Shown: one piece after another, positions 14,627 through 24,695 of the stretch
How positions within the stretch are numbered: position 1 is the stretch's first letter
How the letters are laid out: each line of letters opens with the position of its first letter
DNA from: Candidatus Uhrbacteria bacterium RIFOXYB12_FULL_58_10
GTDB taxonomy: Bacteria; Patescibacteriota; Patescibacteriia; UBA9934; GWF2-40-263
Direction of reading: 5' to 3'
Assembly (NCBI GenBank): GCA_943354165.1
Contig: CALRBH010000007.1
Coordinates: 1 to 41,303 of the forward strand
Length of the DNA: 41,303 nucleotides
Made by a program: the position numbers and the translations under genes
The notes under the pieces: model-generated
Database searches by the model: none
What the model saw: only the letters and a program-made list of their open reading frames with translations
What the model was told of the DNA's origin: nothing

Positions 14627-15412
14627 ATGATCGAAAGCCTGTTCGTCTTTGCGTTAGGGCTCTGCATTGGGAGCTTTCTCAATGTTCTGATTTTGCGGAC
14701 CAAGGAAGAGAAATCCTTATCCGGAAGGTCGCAGTGCATGACGTGTAAGATGGAGCTCAAAGCGATCGATCTCATCCCGGTCGTAAGTTTTCTCGCCCTT
14801 CGAGGGAAATGTCGGCAATGCGGCTCCGCGATTTCCGTGCAATACCCGCTCGTCGAGTTCGCAACAGGACTTTTGTTCCTGATATTTTTCCTGCGGTTCG
14901 GGCAGGGGATCACCATCGGCGGCGATTGGATGCAGGGCATGGAAGGAATAAACCTGTTGCGAGTACTATTTTTCATAAGCGTGCTGGTCGTCCTCTTTGT
15001 CTACGACCTCAAGTATTACCTGATCCTCGATCGATTTACGGTTCCCGCCGTCGTCATCGCGGTCCTGCTCAACCTTTGGATCGGCATACCACTCTGGTCC
15101 ATTGCCGTCGCTTCTGTGGGACTCGCGTTGTTTTTCTTCGCACAATACGCCATCTCCCGCGGCCGCTGGATCGGCGGAGGAGACATCCGTATGGGTGCGC
15201 TCATGGGCGCCATGCTCGGATTCCCACAAGCATTAGTCGCCTTATTCCTGTCATATGCGATCGGCGCGATCGTCGGGCTGTTCCTGCTCGGTTCCAACAA
15301 GTCCGAATGGAAAACCCAGGTCCCGTTTGGCACATTTTTATCCGCCAGCACCATCATTACGCTCCTGTTCGGGGAACCCCTGTTGAACTGGTACCTGGGG
15401 TTGTTGGGATAG
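14627..15412 (+). CDS. pilD: Prepilin peptidase (A24 family)
   Basis: A polytopic aspartic protease that cleaves and may N-methylate prepilins. The N-terminal GLCIGSFLNVLILR motif, a zinc-type CMTCKM..CRQCG domain, an aspartate in VYDLKYYLILD and the GGGDIRMGALMGAMLG aspartate motif match A24 peptidases. The product has 261 residues with about seven or eight helices. It starts 1 nt after the prepilin stop and is surely co-transcribed with it. Confidence 0.94.
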   Translation: MIESLFVFALGLCIGSFLNVLILRTKEEKSLSGRSQCMTCKMELKAIDLIPVVSFLALRGKCRQCGSAISVQYPLVEFATGLLFLIFFLRFGQGITIGGDWMQGMEGINLLRVLFFISVLVVLFVYDLKYYLILDRFTVPAVVIAVLLNLWIGIPLWSIAVASVGLALFFFAQYAISRGRWIGGGDIRMGALMGAMLGFPQALVALFLSYAIGAIVGLFLLGSNKSEWKTQVPFGTFLSASTIITLLFGEPLLNWYLGLLG

Positions 15413-15425
15413 GGGGAGGGTGTAG

Positions 15426-17420
<1,995 letters not shown>

Positions 17421-17424
17421 CTGT

Positions 17425-17727
17425 ATGATTACGAACGAAGACATTCTTCACCTCGCAAAGTTGGCTCGCCTTCAGGTGGCTGAAGCCGACGTTCTAGGGT
17501 ATCAGACGGACCTGGAAGCGATTTTGGGCTACGTAAACAAGCTAAAGGAACTCGACACAGAAGGGGTGCCAGAAATGGCTCACGCCGATGGATCAACGAA
17601 CGTCTCCCGCGAAGATGTGGCCGTTGTCTGCCCAGTAGATGAGCGCACGGCGATGATCGGAGCTTTCCCGGTACGATCGGGCGACCTGCTAGAAGTTCAA
17701 GCCGTCTTTGCGAACCGCACCGAATAG
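17425..17727 (+). CDS. gatC: Asp/Glu-tRNA amidotransferase subunit C
   Basis: A 100-residue subunit that stabilises GatA in the GatCAB complex. Motifs: ILHLAKLARLQV, a YVNKLKELDTEGVPEM helix, and the C-terminal EVQAVFANRTE. Starts 4 nt after ligA and ends 2 nt before gatA. gatB is not in the window. Confidence 0.92.
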   Translation: MITNEDILHLAKLARLQVAEADVLGYQTDLEAILGYVNKLKELDTEGVPEMAHADGSTNVSREDVAVVCPVDERTAMIGAFPVRSGDLLEVQAVFANRTE

Positions 17728-17729
17728 GT

Positions 17730-19154
17730 ATGAACCCTTCTGAACTTACGATTCTTGAAGCCGCCAAACTGATGCGCGAAAAGAAACTCACGGCCTATGA
17801 CCTTGTAAGCTCGTGTTTAGAACGCATCGAAGCGGACAATGGCGAAATCAACGCTCTCGTTTCGGTTTCCAAGACGGCTCTCGATGAAGCAAAAGCCATC
17901 GATGCGCGTCGATCAAGCGGGGAAGACTTGCCGATGCTCGCCGGGATTCCGCTCGCCATCAAGGACAACATCATGGTGAAGGGTTGGATGGCGTCCGCCG
18001 GATCGCGCATTCTTGAAAATCATACGGCGGCGTATGACGCGACCGTCGTCGCGCAACTTCGCGCGCAAGGCGCCATCTTCATCGGCCGTGCCAACATGGA
18101 CGAGTTCGCCATGGGATCGTCCAGCGAATCCTGCCACTTCGGCGTCGTTCGCAATCCAGTCGATCGTGAACGCGTGCCAGGCGGCTCATCGGGCGGTTCT
18201 GCTGCGGCGGTGGCCGCTGGATTTGCGCTGGGAGCGTTAGGATCGGATACGGGCGGCTCCGTGCGCCAACCGGCGTCGCTGTGCGGCGTAACGGGTCTTA
18301 AACCGACCTACGGCCGTGTTTCTCGCTACGGCTTGATCGCCCTTGCTTCAAGCCTCGACCAGATCGGTCCGCTTGCAAAGACGGCGGCGGATGTGGCCGT
18401 GATTCTTTCAGCGATCGAAGGGAACGATCCCAAGGACGCCACCTCATCGGGTCCTTATGAAACGTATCTTCCAGAAATCGACACGGAACCATCTGTTGAA
18501 GGAGTGCGCATCGGCATTCCCAAGGAATACTTTTTGGATGGAATGGACGAGCGCGTGAAGGCGTCCGTGATGTACGCGGTGCGCCAGCTCGAGAAAAAAG
18601 GGGCGAAGATCGTCGAGGTCTCTTTGCCGACGACGGAATACGCACTCGCCGTGTACTACTTGGTGATGCCGGCGGAAGCGAGCTCAAACCTCGCACGATT
18701 CGACGGGATGCGCTACGGCCTGTCTGCCGGGGGCGCCACGCTTCAGGAGACTTATGAGCGTACACGCGGGGAAGGGTTCGGGGCGGAAGCAAAACGACGC
18801 ATCATGCTCGGAACCTATGTACTCTCCAAGGGCTATTACGATGCGTACTATCGGAAGGCCTTGAAGGCTCGTGAGCGCATTCGCCTGGATTTTGAAGACG
18901 CGTTCAAAGTTTGCGACGTGATCGCTTCGCCAACCTCACCAACCGTCGCCTGGAAGATCGGTGAAAAGTTTGGGGATCCGCTTACCATGTATCTTTCCGA
19001 CATTTACACCATCTCCGCCAACCTGGCTGGAATCCCCGCCATTTCCGTCCCGTGCGGAACCGCGGACGGATTACCGGTCGGCCTGCAGCTCATGGGCAAG
19101 CCATTCGATGAAAAGACCTTGCTGCGCGTCGCGTGTACCCAACAGAAAACATGA
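17730..19154 (+). CDS. gatA: Asp/Glu-tRNA amidotransferase subunit A
   Basis: The glutaminase subunit that supplies ammonia to convert misacylated Glu-tRNA(Gln) and Asp-tRNA(Asn). The Ser-cisSer-Lys triad is complete: K78 in LAIKDN, S153 in PGGSSGGS and S177 in GSDTGGS. The product has 474 residues. Both tRNA-Gln and tRNA-Asn genes also lie in this window, though not adjacent. The stop overlaps the lgt start as ATGA. Confidence 0.96.
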   Translation: MNPSELTILEAAKLMREKKLTAYDLVSSCLERIEADNGEINALVSVSKTALDEAKAIDARRSSGEDLPMLAGIPLAIKDNIMVKGWMASAGSRILENHTAAYDATVVAQLRAQGAIFIGRANMDEFAMGSSSESCHFGVVRNPVDRERVPGGSSGGSAAAVAAGFALGALGSDTGGSVRQPASLCGVTGLKPTYGRVSRYGLIALASSLDQIGPLAKTAADVAVILSAIEGNDPKDATSSGPYETYLPEIDTEPSVEGVRIGIPKEYFLDGMDERVKASVMYAVRQLEKKGAKIVEVSLPTTEYALAVYYLVMPAEASSNLARFDGMRYGLSAGGATLQETYERTRGEGFGAEAKRRIMLGTYVLSKGYYDAYYRKALKARERIRLDFEDAFKVCDVIASPTSPTVAWKIGEKFGDPLTMYLSDIYTISANLAGIPAISVPCGTADGLPVGLQLMGKPFDEKTLLRVACTQQKT

Positions 19155-19852
19155 TTCCATATCTTCAACTCATTTCTTTCAAGATCGGCCCCCTCACCAT
19201 CTATGTGTGGGGGTTGATGGTTGCCCTCGGAATCATTGCCGGTACCTACGTTGCGGCGAGGTTCGGAGAGAAGCGCGGCCTAAAGCGCGAAGTGTTTTGG
19301 GATCTCGCCTTCTGGTGTGGTCTTGCTGGCTTCGTCGGCGCGCGACTTTTTGATGAGCTTGCCTATCAAGGGAGTGGAGGATATTCGAGTATCGGCGGGT
19401 TCATCGGCGGAACGATGGCGGGGTTGATCTATCTCAAACGAAAAAAGCTCGACGTCTGGATGTATGCAGACACGGCAGTTTTCGGGCTTCCGCTCGGCTA
19501 TGCGATTGGCCGCGTCGGCTGCTTCCTCATTCATGATCACCCTGGAACCGCCACGAATTTCTTCCTGGGCGTGCCGTATCCGGACGGCGTAGTTCGCCAC
19601 GACCTCGGTCTCTATCAGATCATCGATGGGGCGGTCCTGTTTGTCATCTTCCTCGTTCTGCGAAAGCGAAAAGCCCCCGTGGGAATCTATATAGCCGCGT
19701 TTCTCCTCTGGTACGGGACAACACGTTTTTTCCTTGATTTCTTAAGGAATGCGGACGCCCGTTACATCGGCCTCACTCCAGCGCAATACGCAGCCATTGC
19801 CATGATTCCAGTAGGATGTTGGGCGGCGAAGAAAACCTTCAAGAAAGTGTAG
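19151..19852 (+). CDS. lgt: Prolipoprotein diacylglyceryl transferase
   Basis: Transfers diacylglycerol from phosphatidylglycerol to the lipobox cysteine of prolipoproteins. The N-terminus IPYLQLISFKIGPLTIYVWGL, the Arg/Gly-rich GLPLGYAIGRVGCFLIHDHPG signature and the LGLYQIIDGAVLF (in place of LYE) segment fit Lgt. It has 233 residues and about seven helices, a compact version. ATG 19151, overlapping gatA as ATGA, is preferred to the in-frame ATG 19133. The GRVGCF signature with H-x-H is divergent from E. coli, but the topology supports the call. Confidence 0.88.
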   Translation: MIPYLQLISFKIGPLTIYVWGLMVALGIIAGTYVAARFGEKRGLKREVFWDLAFWCGLAGFVGARLFDELAYQGSGGYSSIGGFIGGTMAGLIYLKRKKLDVWMYADTAVFGLPLGYAIGRVGCFLIHDHPGTATNFFLGVPYPDGVVRHDLGLYQIIDGAVLFVIFLVLRKRKAPVGIYIAAFLLWYGTTRFFLDFLRNADARYIGLTPAQYAAIAMIPVGCWAAKKTFKKV

Positions 19853-19860
19853 GCAAGATA

Positions 19861-19883
19861 TTGACAAGATTCTATTTTATACT
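19861..19883 (+). promoter_or_regulatory. Possible promoter of the TrmB-like regulator
   Basis: A perfect TTGACA (19861-19866) is followed by TATACT (19878-19883) at only 11 nt and by TATAAC (19888-19893) at 21 nt. Neither spacing is ideal. Confidence 0.35.
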
Positions 19884-19944
19884 ACGCTATAACTAGCGCA
19901 GTTTTTCAGTGGTGATCGCATTTGAAGCATATAAGTTGCCATAT

Positions 19945-20703
19945 ATGTCCTCCCGTACGACCATATCTATGCGCACGCTTGTAGAGCTCGGGCTCTCGGA
20001 GTCCGATCTCGAGATGTACGTTTCGCTGCTGCGTTTGGGGTCGGCTCCCCTCCGCCGCGTGGCCGAGGAAGCTTCTCTGAATCGCGGCACGGCGTACGAC
20101 TCACTCAAGCGGCTCATGCGCGCGGGTCTGGTGTCCTACATGGATGCCAAGACCCATCGGCATTTTATTGCCGAAGATCCGCATAAGCTCCGTGGATTGG
20201 TGACACGAAAGGAGGAAGCTCTCCTTCACGCACGTGCCGAACTCGACAGCGCCATACCCGCGCTTTCGGAGACGGCTCGATCAGGCGCGGCGCGTCCGGC
20301 CGTTCGCTATGTAGAAGGTGTGACGGGCGTACGCGACTTGCTTCTCGATGTGCTCACTACCACGGAGCGTGCGGAGTCGATGCTCTATCGCGTCTATTCT
20401 GCCGCTCAGGTCCGAGATCTTATTAGCGATGCCTGGCCGACCTTCACCAAGGAACGTATCAAGCGCAACGTGCGTGTCCACGCGATCGCCGTGGGAAAGG
20501 GAGGGACGGGAGCAGAGCTTGCCGAGCGCCGTTGGCTCAATAAGGATGCCAAGGCTCCAAGCTACATCTTCATCTATCCCGGAAAGACCGCGTTCGTGTC
20601 TGCGGACTTGCACAAGCGTCTGTTCGGGATAGTGATGGATGACCCTGCGCTCTCAAAGACACAGGAGCTCGTGTTCGATACGTTGTGGCAAACTCTTGAA
20701 TAG
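19945..20703 (+). CDS. TrmB-family HTH transcriptional regulator
   Basis: The N-terminal winged helix (LVELGLSESDLEMYVSLLRL, then RVAEEASLNRGTAYDSLKRL) and the following coiled-coil linker are typical of TrmB-like regulators. The C-terminal part (about residues 100-250) resembles the TrmB effector domain. I prefer ATG 19945 (252 residues) to ATG 19909. The gene is flanked by the DUF218 gene 15 nt downstream, a possible target or partner. Effector unknown. Confidence 0.8.
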   Translation: MSSRTTISMRTLVELGLSESDLEMYVSLLRLGSAPLRRVAEEASLNRGTAYDSLKRLMRAGLVSYMDAKTHRHFIAEDPHKLRGLVTRKEEALLHARAELDSAIPALSETARSGAARPAVRYVEGVTGVRDLLLDVLTTTERAESMLYRVYSAAQVRDLISDAWPTFTKERIKRNVRVHAIAVGKGGTGAELAERRWLNKDAKAPSYIFIYPGKTAFVSADLHKRLFGIVMDDPALSKTQELVFDTLWQTLE

Positions 20704-20717
20704 GTGAGGTGAAACGC

Positions 20718-21275
20718 ATGAAGCAGGTCGTTGTGATGTTCTGTGGGCCGTTGTACGGCAAACCATTTCATTACGGACGCATCGATCATGCGGTCCGTGT
20801 GGCAAAGAAGCGTGGATGCCCGTTGGTCATTTGTGGAGACGGCTCAAAAGGCCGAGAGCTGGAAGAGTTCGAGAAGCGCGCGAAGGATGCGGGGATCGCG
20901 AGGGTGTGTACGCGGTATAACCGTCGAGCAAACACCAGAGGCGATTCCATAAGCGCTGCCGCCATGCTCCAAGTGTTCTTTCCAGAAGCCACCCGTGTGT
21001 TGCTGGTGACGGATTGGTACCACATGGCACGGTCTATCGTGCAGATGTATCGACGCATCAATCGCTGCAAAATGCACAAGATCAATGTGTTTCCGTCACC
21101 GGTCTGGGAACACTTGAAGGGAGGGTTACTGCGCCTTCCTCGTGAGCTGCTCGGAACGATCCATGCGCTCATGGGGGTCCCGCAGCCGATCAAAAGCAAT
21201 GGGATCTTTCAACTTCTTCTGCGCAGCCGTCGGATCATCCGTCGGATGCGGCTCAAGAAGCGCTTAAGGCACTGA
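20718..21275 (+). CDS. DUF218 / YdcF-SanA-like protein
   Basis: The order LVICGDGSKG, then RANTRGDSISAAAMLQ, then VLLVTDWYHMARSI follows the DUF218 pattern (GG..., E.S.NT.EN, and a DxxH-R motif). The family contains YdcF and the envelope-barrier protein SanA; the biochemical role is unsettled. The product has 185 residues, strongly basic at the C-terminus, with no clear membrane anchor. A GGTGAGG Shine-Dalgarno supports ATG 20718 over GTG 20709. It follows the TrmB-like regulator and ends in a terminator. Confidence 0.75.
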   Translation: MKQVVVMFCGPLYGKPFHYGRIDHAVRVAKKRGCPLVICGDGSKGRELEEFEKRAKDAGIARVCTRYNRRANTRGDSISAAAMLQVFFPEATRVLLVTDWYHMARSIVQMYRRINRCKMHKINVFPSPVWEHLKGGLLRLPRELLGTIHALMGVPQPIKSNGIFQLLLRSRRIIRRMRLKKRLRH

Positions 21276-21315
21276 AAATATTCAGCGCATCAAACACAAA
21301 AGCCTCCAGAAGCTT

Positions 21316-21346
21316 AGCCTCCAATACGGGAGGCTTTCTTATTTCT
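21316..21346 (+). terminator. Terminator after the DUF218 gene
   Basis: AGCCTCC (21316-21322) pairs with GGAGGCT (21329-21335) around a 6-nt loop, followed by TTCTTATTTC. Confidence 0.75.
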
Positions 21347-21350
21347 CCCG

Positions 21351-21824
21351 CTAGAGGATCCTGACGAACGGAGGCTGGGTTGAGTGAATAGGGAGGTCGG
21401 CAAGTGGTAATACACGTATCCAATTCGGTTCAAACCGATAGAGAGTATACTCGCCGGTCCCGACCGTAAGGATGGGTGGACAGAAACCTTTCACGTTTGT
21501 GGCTTTTTTAGAGATGAGGTTAAGAAGCTTTTGTATCTGTGGGCCGGAAACGATTTTCACGGTTCCATTCATTTGAACATAAATATTCCCAAGCTCATAC
21601 ATTGCGAGAGATGCCCGTGGGTTGTCGGTTATGAGTTGGTGCTTATAACTGTGCGGATCAGAAATAAAATATACGTTCCAGTCCCGATCGATGGTGTTCA
21701 ATAAGACCGCAGAATGGGGGAGTCCATGAAGAGTGCTAAACGCAACGGTCATGAAGGGGATTCGTTGTGCCATCTTCAGGAACTGGGCTTTTGTAGGAGG
21801 TCGTTTCTTCGGTGGTCTGATCAT
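21351..21824 (-). CDS. Pyridoxamine 5'-phosphate oxidase-like flavin-fold protein
   Basis: The split-barrel fold is suggested by MTVAFSTLHGLPHSAVLLNTIDRDWNVYFIS, SYKHQLITDNPRASLAMY and a later YTLYRFEPNWIRVL. These proteins bind FMN or F420 and reduce small molecules; the substrate cannot be told. The start at 21824 (157 residues) is chosen because a -10 box TATCAT lies 7 nt upstream. It is convergent with the DUF218 gene and lies downstream of the Lys-rich peptide gene, with a terminator between them. Confidence 0.75.
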   Translation of the reverse strand: MIRPPKKRPPTKAQFLKMAQRIPFMTVAFSTLHGLPHSAVLLNTIDRDWNVYFISDPHSYKHQLITDNPRASLAMYELGNIYVQMNGTVKIVSGPQIQKLLNLISKKATNVKGFCPPILTVGTGEYTLYRFEPNWIRVLPLADLPIHSTQPPFVRIL

Positions 21825-21831
21825 ACGTGGA

Positions 21832-21837
21832 ATGATA
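21832..21837 (-). promoter_or_regulatory. -10 box of the flavin-fold gene, leaderless layout
   Basis: On the minus strand, TGCTATCAT is followed after 7 nt by the ATG at 21824, so the mRNA should start at or next to the start codon. It lies just after the terminator of the upstream peptide gene. Confidence 0.45.
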
Positions 21838-21842
21838 GCACA

Positions 21843-21877
21843 CAAAAAATCTCGCCAACGAAAATCGTTGGCGAGAT
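21843..21877 (-). terminator. Terminator of the Lys-rich peptide gene
   Basis: A perfect 13-bp inverted repeat ATCTCGCCAACGA with a 3-nt loop, followed on the minus strand by six T residues. This is one of the strongest terminators in the window. Confidence 0.92.
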
Positions 21878-21886
21878 CAGGCAAAC

Positions 21887-21952
21887 CTACTTTTTCTTGT
21901 CTTTTTTCGGCTTCTTTACGTTTTTCTTCTGTGCATGGTTTCCTTTTGCCAT
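21887..21952 (-). CDS. 21-residue lysine-rich peptide
   Basis: A 22-codon frame, ATG at 21952 to TAG at 21887, reads MAKGNHAQKK followed by NVKKPKKDKKK. Ten of 21 residues are Lys. It stands alone, followed by a perfect terminator 10 nt after its stop and preceded by a repeat region. The composition resembles the basic tails of ribosome-associated small proteins; the role is unknown. I judge it real mainly because a dedicated terminator follows it. Confidence 0.5.
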   Translation of the reverse strand: MAKGNHAQKKNVKKPKKDKKK

Positions 21953-21963
21953 ATGGGGGGGCT

Positions 21964-22036
21964 AGTTAGTAGTAAGTAGAAAGTAGTTAGTAGTGTAGAG
22001 GGAAATCTACTATCTACTTACTACTATCTACTAACT
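21964..22036. repeat. TTAGTAGTAAGTAG inverted repeat, copy 1
   Basis: The left arm AGTTAGTAGTAAGTAGAAAG.. and the right arm ..CTACTTACTACTATCTACTAACT are near-complementary over about 30 nt with a loop of about 12 nt. The second copy of the same element is at 25947-26030. Confidence 0.85.
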
Positions 22037-22065
22037 TCTGAATGAATAATAGAAGTATAGCACGA

Positions 22066-22091
22066 AAGAAAAAACCTCGGCAGAAGCCGAG
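22066..22091 (-). terminator. Terminator of tRNA-Ser
   Basis: On the minus strand CTCGGC-TTCT-GCCGAG is followed by GTTTTTTC, 10 nt after the tRNA end. Confidence 0.85.
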
Positions 22092-22100
22092 ATGTTTTCA

Positions 22101-22188
22101 TGGCGGAGGGGGAGAGATTCGAACTCTCGGACCCTTGCGGGTCACACGCTTTCCAAGCGTGCGCACTAGGCCGCTATGCGACCCCTCC
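22101..22188 (-). tRNA. tRNA-Ser (anticodon GGA)
   Basis: The acceptor GGAGGGG pairs with CCCCTCC, followed by G and encoded CCA. The anticodon arm CACGC-TTGGAAA-GCGTG gives GGA (reads UCC/UCU). The long variable arm (GACCCGCAAGGGTC) marks a class II tRNA, as expected for serine. The T arm is GAGAG-TTCGAAT-CTCTC. Confidence 0.96.
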
Positions 22189-22418
22189 TCGATGCGGGAG
22201 GAGTGTATACTGTCCGCTCCAATACGTAAATACGGCACCCGAGTAACAGGTGCCGTACAGACGAAAGCAAGGAGTTCCTCTCTTCCAATCGTACAAAAAC
22301 AGGCTTCATGATTCCTCTTTTCGGGAGTTTGTGTTGACGAAAGTAATGAACAACGACGTCTAAACATGTCAAAAATTAAGGTTTTCGTCAAGGGCGAGGT
22401 CTGCTAAGCTGGGCGGAC
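22189..22418. other. 230-nt gap with an inverted repeat
   Basis: No convincing gene. A perfect 9-bp inverted repeat TACGGCACC/GGTGCCGTA (22231-22257) lies on the tRNA-Ser promoter side. A TATACA -10 for tRNA-Ser reads on the minus strand at 22209-22204. Towards the right end, TAAGCT (22405-22410) lies 8 nt before the next ATG and is its likely -10 box. Confidence 0.5.
22405..22410 (+). promoter_or_regulatory. -10 box of the 22419 gene, leaderless layout
   Basis: TGCTAAGCT is a TG-preceded -10 box, 8 nt before the ATG at 22419. A TTCGTC -35-like element lies about 16-17 nt upstream. Confidence 0.4.
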
Positions 22419-22787
22419 ATGAATCAATTCATCCAAGGCCCACTCCCAGATCGCGGATGGAACCTTCTCCGTCGGTTGGGGTACGCGGAACAGAAAGTCG
22501 TCGGCGAAGAAATCGGCTTCACGCGTCGTTTAAGCACGGATCAATTCCCGCGCTATCATGCGTACACGGAAGAGGTCGATGGGGGGATTAAGGTCAATTT
22601 GCATCTCGATCAGCGCGCGACCACGCACGGGAAGCAAAGCGCACACGGCGGGGAATACAATGGACCGCTCGTTGAGCGCGAGATGGCGCGAATCGTTTCT
22701 GGGATCTCGTCCATGAAGTCTACTCCTCCCAAACCTCCCGGACCTCCCCAACCTACCGGCGGATGGCTTTCACGGTTGTTCGGCTAA
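22419..22787 (+). CDS. Conserved hypothetical protein with Pro-rich repeat linker
   Basis: A 122-residue soluble protein. The body (residues 1-97) has an alternating beta/alpha look (TRRLSTDQFPRYHAYTEEV, then GIKVNLHLDQRATTHGKQSA). The segment HLDQRATTHGKQSAHGGEY reads like a conserved loop. It is followed by PPKPPGPPQP, the translation of the C-rich repeat at 22726-22754, and a hydrophobic tip GGWLSRLFG. No family recognised. It lies just upstream of dnaG with its own leaderless-type promoter. Confidence 0.72.
   Translation: MNQFIQGPLPDRGWNLLRRLGYAEQKVVGEEIGFTRRLSTDQFPRYHAYTEEVDGGIKVNLHLDQRATTHGKQSAHGGEYNGPLVEREMARIVSGISSMKSTPPKPPGPPQPTGGWLSRLFG
22726..22754. repeat. C-rich repeat at the 3' end of the 22419 gene
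   Basis: CCTCCCAAACCTCCCGGACC followed by TCCCCAACC belongs to the same family as 3533-3571 and 12981-13015. It is read in frame as a proline linker. Confidence 0.7.
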
Positions 22788-22829
22788 CGCTCGACATTCG
22801 CCTCTCCCTCGGGCAAGCTGCGAGCAGAT

Positions 22830-24647
22830 ATGGACCCCAAGGAAGAAATAAAATCGCGCATAAACATCGCGGAACTGATCGGTTCCTACATCACGCTCAA
22901 GCCCGCCAGCGCGGCGAGCTTTAAAGCACTCTGTCCGTTCCATGCGGAGAAGACGCCGTCGTTTCACGTCTCGGCCGACAAGGGGATCTGGCGATGTTTC
23001 GGCTGCTCGGAAGGCGGCGATTGTTTTTCGTTCATCATGAAGATGGAAGGCATGGAGTTTCCGGAAGCGCTGCGGTTTCTCGGGGAGAAAGTTGGCGTGG
23101 AAGTGAAGCGCTATGACACCAAGGAAGCGAACGAGCGCGCGCGTCTCGTCACGATTAACGATCTGGCGGCAAAGTACTATCGAAAGCTACTCGTCGAATC
23201 TCCAGGCGCTCAGCACGTTCGTGAATACGCGGAACGTCGCGGCATGAGCGTAGACCTGCAGGAAAAATTCGGCATCGGATTCGCTCCAGACGCCTGGGAC
23301 ACGCTCAGCCTGTTCCTTTCGTCCCGAAGCTATGGCGAAAGCGAATGCGAGCTCTCCGGGCTCGGTATGAGGCGCAGGCAGGGAAGTGGGAACATCGATA
23401 GGTTCAGGAATCGACTGATGATCCCGATTCGCGATCAACATGGAGCTACGGCAGGATTCACCGGTCGAGTATTACCGGGTGCCGCTGACGATGTGCCAAA
23501 ATACCTCAACACTCCGGAAACCCCCATTTTCCATAAAGGAAAGTTACTTTTCGGACTCGACCTCGCTAAGCAGGCGATCAAGCGCGCCGGGTTCGTCGTC
23601 ATCGTCGAAGGAAACCTCGATGTCGTCGCCTCGCACAAGGCCGGCGTAGAAAACGTCGTCGCAAGTTCCGGAACCGCGCTCACGGACGATCAGATCTCGC
23701 TTCTCAAACGTTTCACCAACACGATGGCGTTCTGTTTCGATGGCGACGCCGCCGGATTCGAAGCCGCACGGAAGGGAATTACCATCGCGCGCGCCGCCGG
23801 CGTGGATGTTCGTGCGGTTATTCTTCCGCTCGATGCGGGCAAGGATCCGGATGAAGTCGTTCAGAAAGATCCAGCCATCTGGAAATTCGCCGTCGAAAAT
23901 ACAGTGCCTATCATGCAGTACCTCATCGACAGGGCTATCGCCGGAAAGGATCTGAGCCAGGTCGATGACAAGCGCACCGTCGCCGCAATCCTTTTACCAG
24001 AGTTGAAAGCGACCGTGGACGTGATCGAACGCGAGCACTGGCTCACAAGCGTCGCCGACATTTTGCGAACCGACGCAAACGAACTCCGAAAATCCATCGA
24101 GGGAGAGCCGAGTAAACAGGCTTGGAAAAATCCAAACATAAAAACTCCTACTCCCTTACCCACCCCGCAAACCCCGACCACCCCATCGGTTCCACATTCG
24201 AAAGAAGCCGTCGCCTCCATGGTCCTCGTCGGCATCGCCGCCCAATCGGCCGAGATCTTCAAACGCGTGTCCGATACCCTTGGAACGGTGCAGTTTACCG
24301 ACCCGTGGCATGGGCTTTACGCAATGCTCTCAGATGTGTATCATCGTCCGCAGACAGATGCAGCAGGAAATGCCTTCCGGATCATTCGCGGCCAACTAGA
24401 GGCCGATCCCGCGTCCACTGAGCTTTTGCGCATGCTAGACCATGCGGCCCTTGAAGGGGAAACGCTCATGAACGCCCTCGCCGGAAAGGACATCCCCCGC
24501 CGCATCACCGAACTCGTCCGCACCATCTCTGCCGCTGACCTTGCGCGTCACCGCCAGTCGATTGAGTCGGACATACGTCGCGCCGAGCGCGACGGCGACC
24601 GCGCCACCGTGGAGCGCCTCATCCGCGAATTAGGAACACTTCGATAA
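22830..24647 (+). CDS. dnaG: DNA primase
   Basis: Synthesises RNA primers for replication. The N-terminal zinc finger is complete (CPFH at about 31-34, then CFGCSEGGDCF), followed by the TOPRIM core (VIVEGNLDVVASHKAGV, then FCFDGDAAGFEAARKG with the metal-binding DGD-type acids), and a helicase-binding C-terminal domain after a Pro/Thr linker (TPTPLPTPQTPTTP). It has 605 residues, a normal length. dnaG-rpoD is the conserved macromolecular synthesis pair; rpsU is absent here. Confidence 0.96.
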   Translation: MDPKEEIKSRINIAELIGSYITLKPASAASFKALCPFHAEKTPSFHVSADKGIWRCFGCSEGGDCFSFIMKMEGMEFPEALRFLGEKVGVEVKRYDTKEANERARLVTINDLAAKYYRKLLVESPGAQHVREYAERRGMSVDLQEKFGIGFAPDAWDTLSLFLSSRSYGESECELSGLGMRRRQGSGNIDRFRNRLMIPIRDQHGATAGFTGRVLPGAADDVPKYLNTPETPIFHKGKLLFGLDLAKQAIKRAGFVVIVEGNLDVVASHKAGVENVVASSGTALTDDQISLLKRFTNTMAFCFDGDAAGFEAARKGITIARAAGVDVRAVILPLDAGKDPDEVVQKDPAIWKFAVENTVPIMQYLIDRAIAGKDLSQVDDKRTVAAILLPELKATVDVIEREHWLTSVADILRTDANELRKSIEGEPSKQAWKNPNIKTPTPLPTPQTPTTPSVPHSKEAVASMVLVGIAAQSAEIFKRVSDTLGTVQFTDPWHGLYAMLSDVYHRPQTDAAGNAFRIIRGQLEADPASTELLRMLDHAALEGETLMNALAGKDIPRRITELVRTISAADLARHRQSIESDIRRAERDGDRATVERLIRELGTLR

Positions 24648-24695
24648 TCCCGTTTCGATGGGATATCGCGGTACCCGCCTCCCCCTTCGGGTTCT

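Noticed and set aside
21964-22036. CRISPR-like array made of short repeats
   Set aside because: The repeats are inverted arms of one hairpin, not evenly spaced direct repeats with unique spacers, and no cas gene is present.
22166-22372. Minus-strand frame of 68 codons over the tRNA-Ser region
   Set aside because: It runs through the tRNA gene and its promoter side and has no ribosome site or recognisable sequence.
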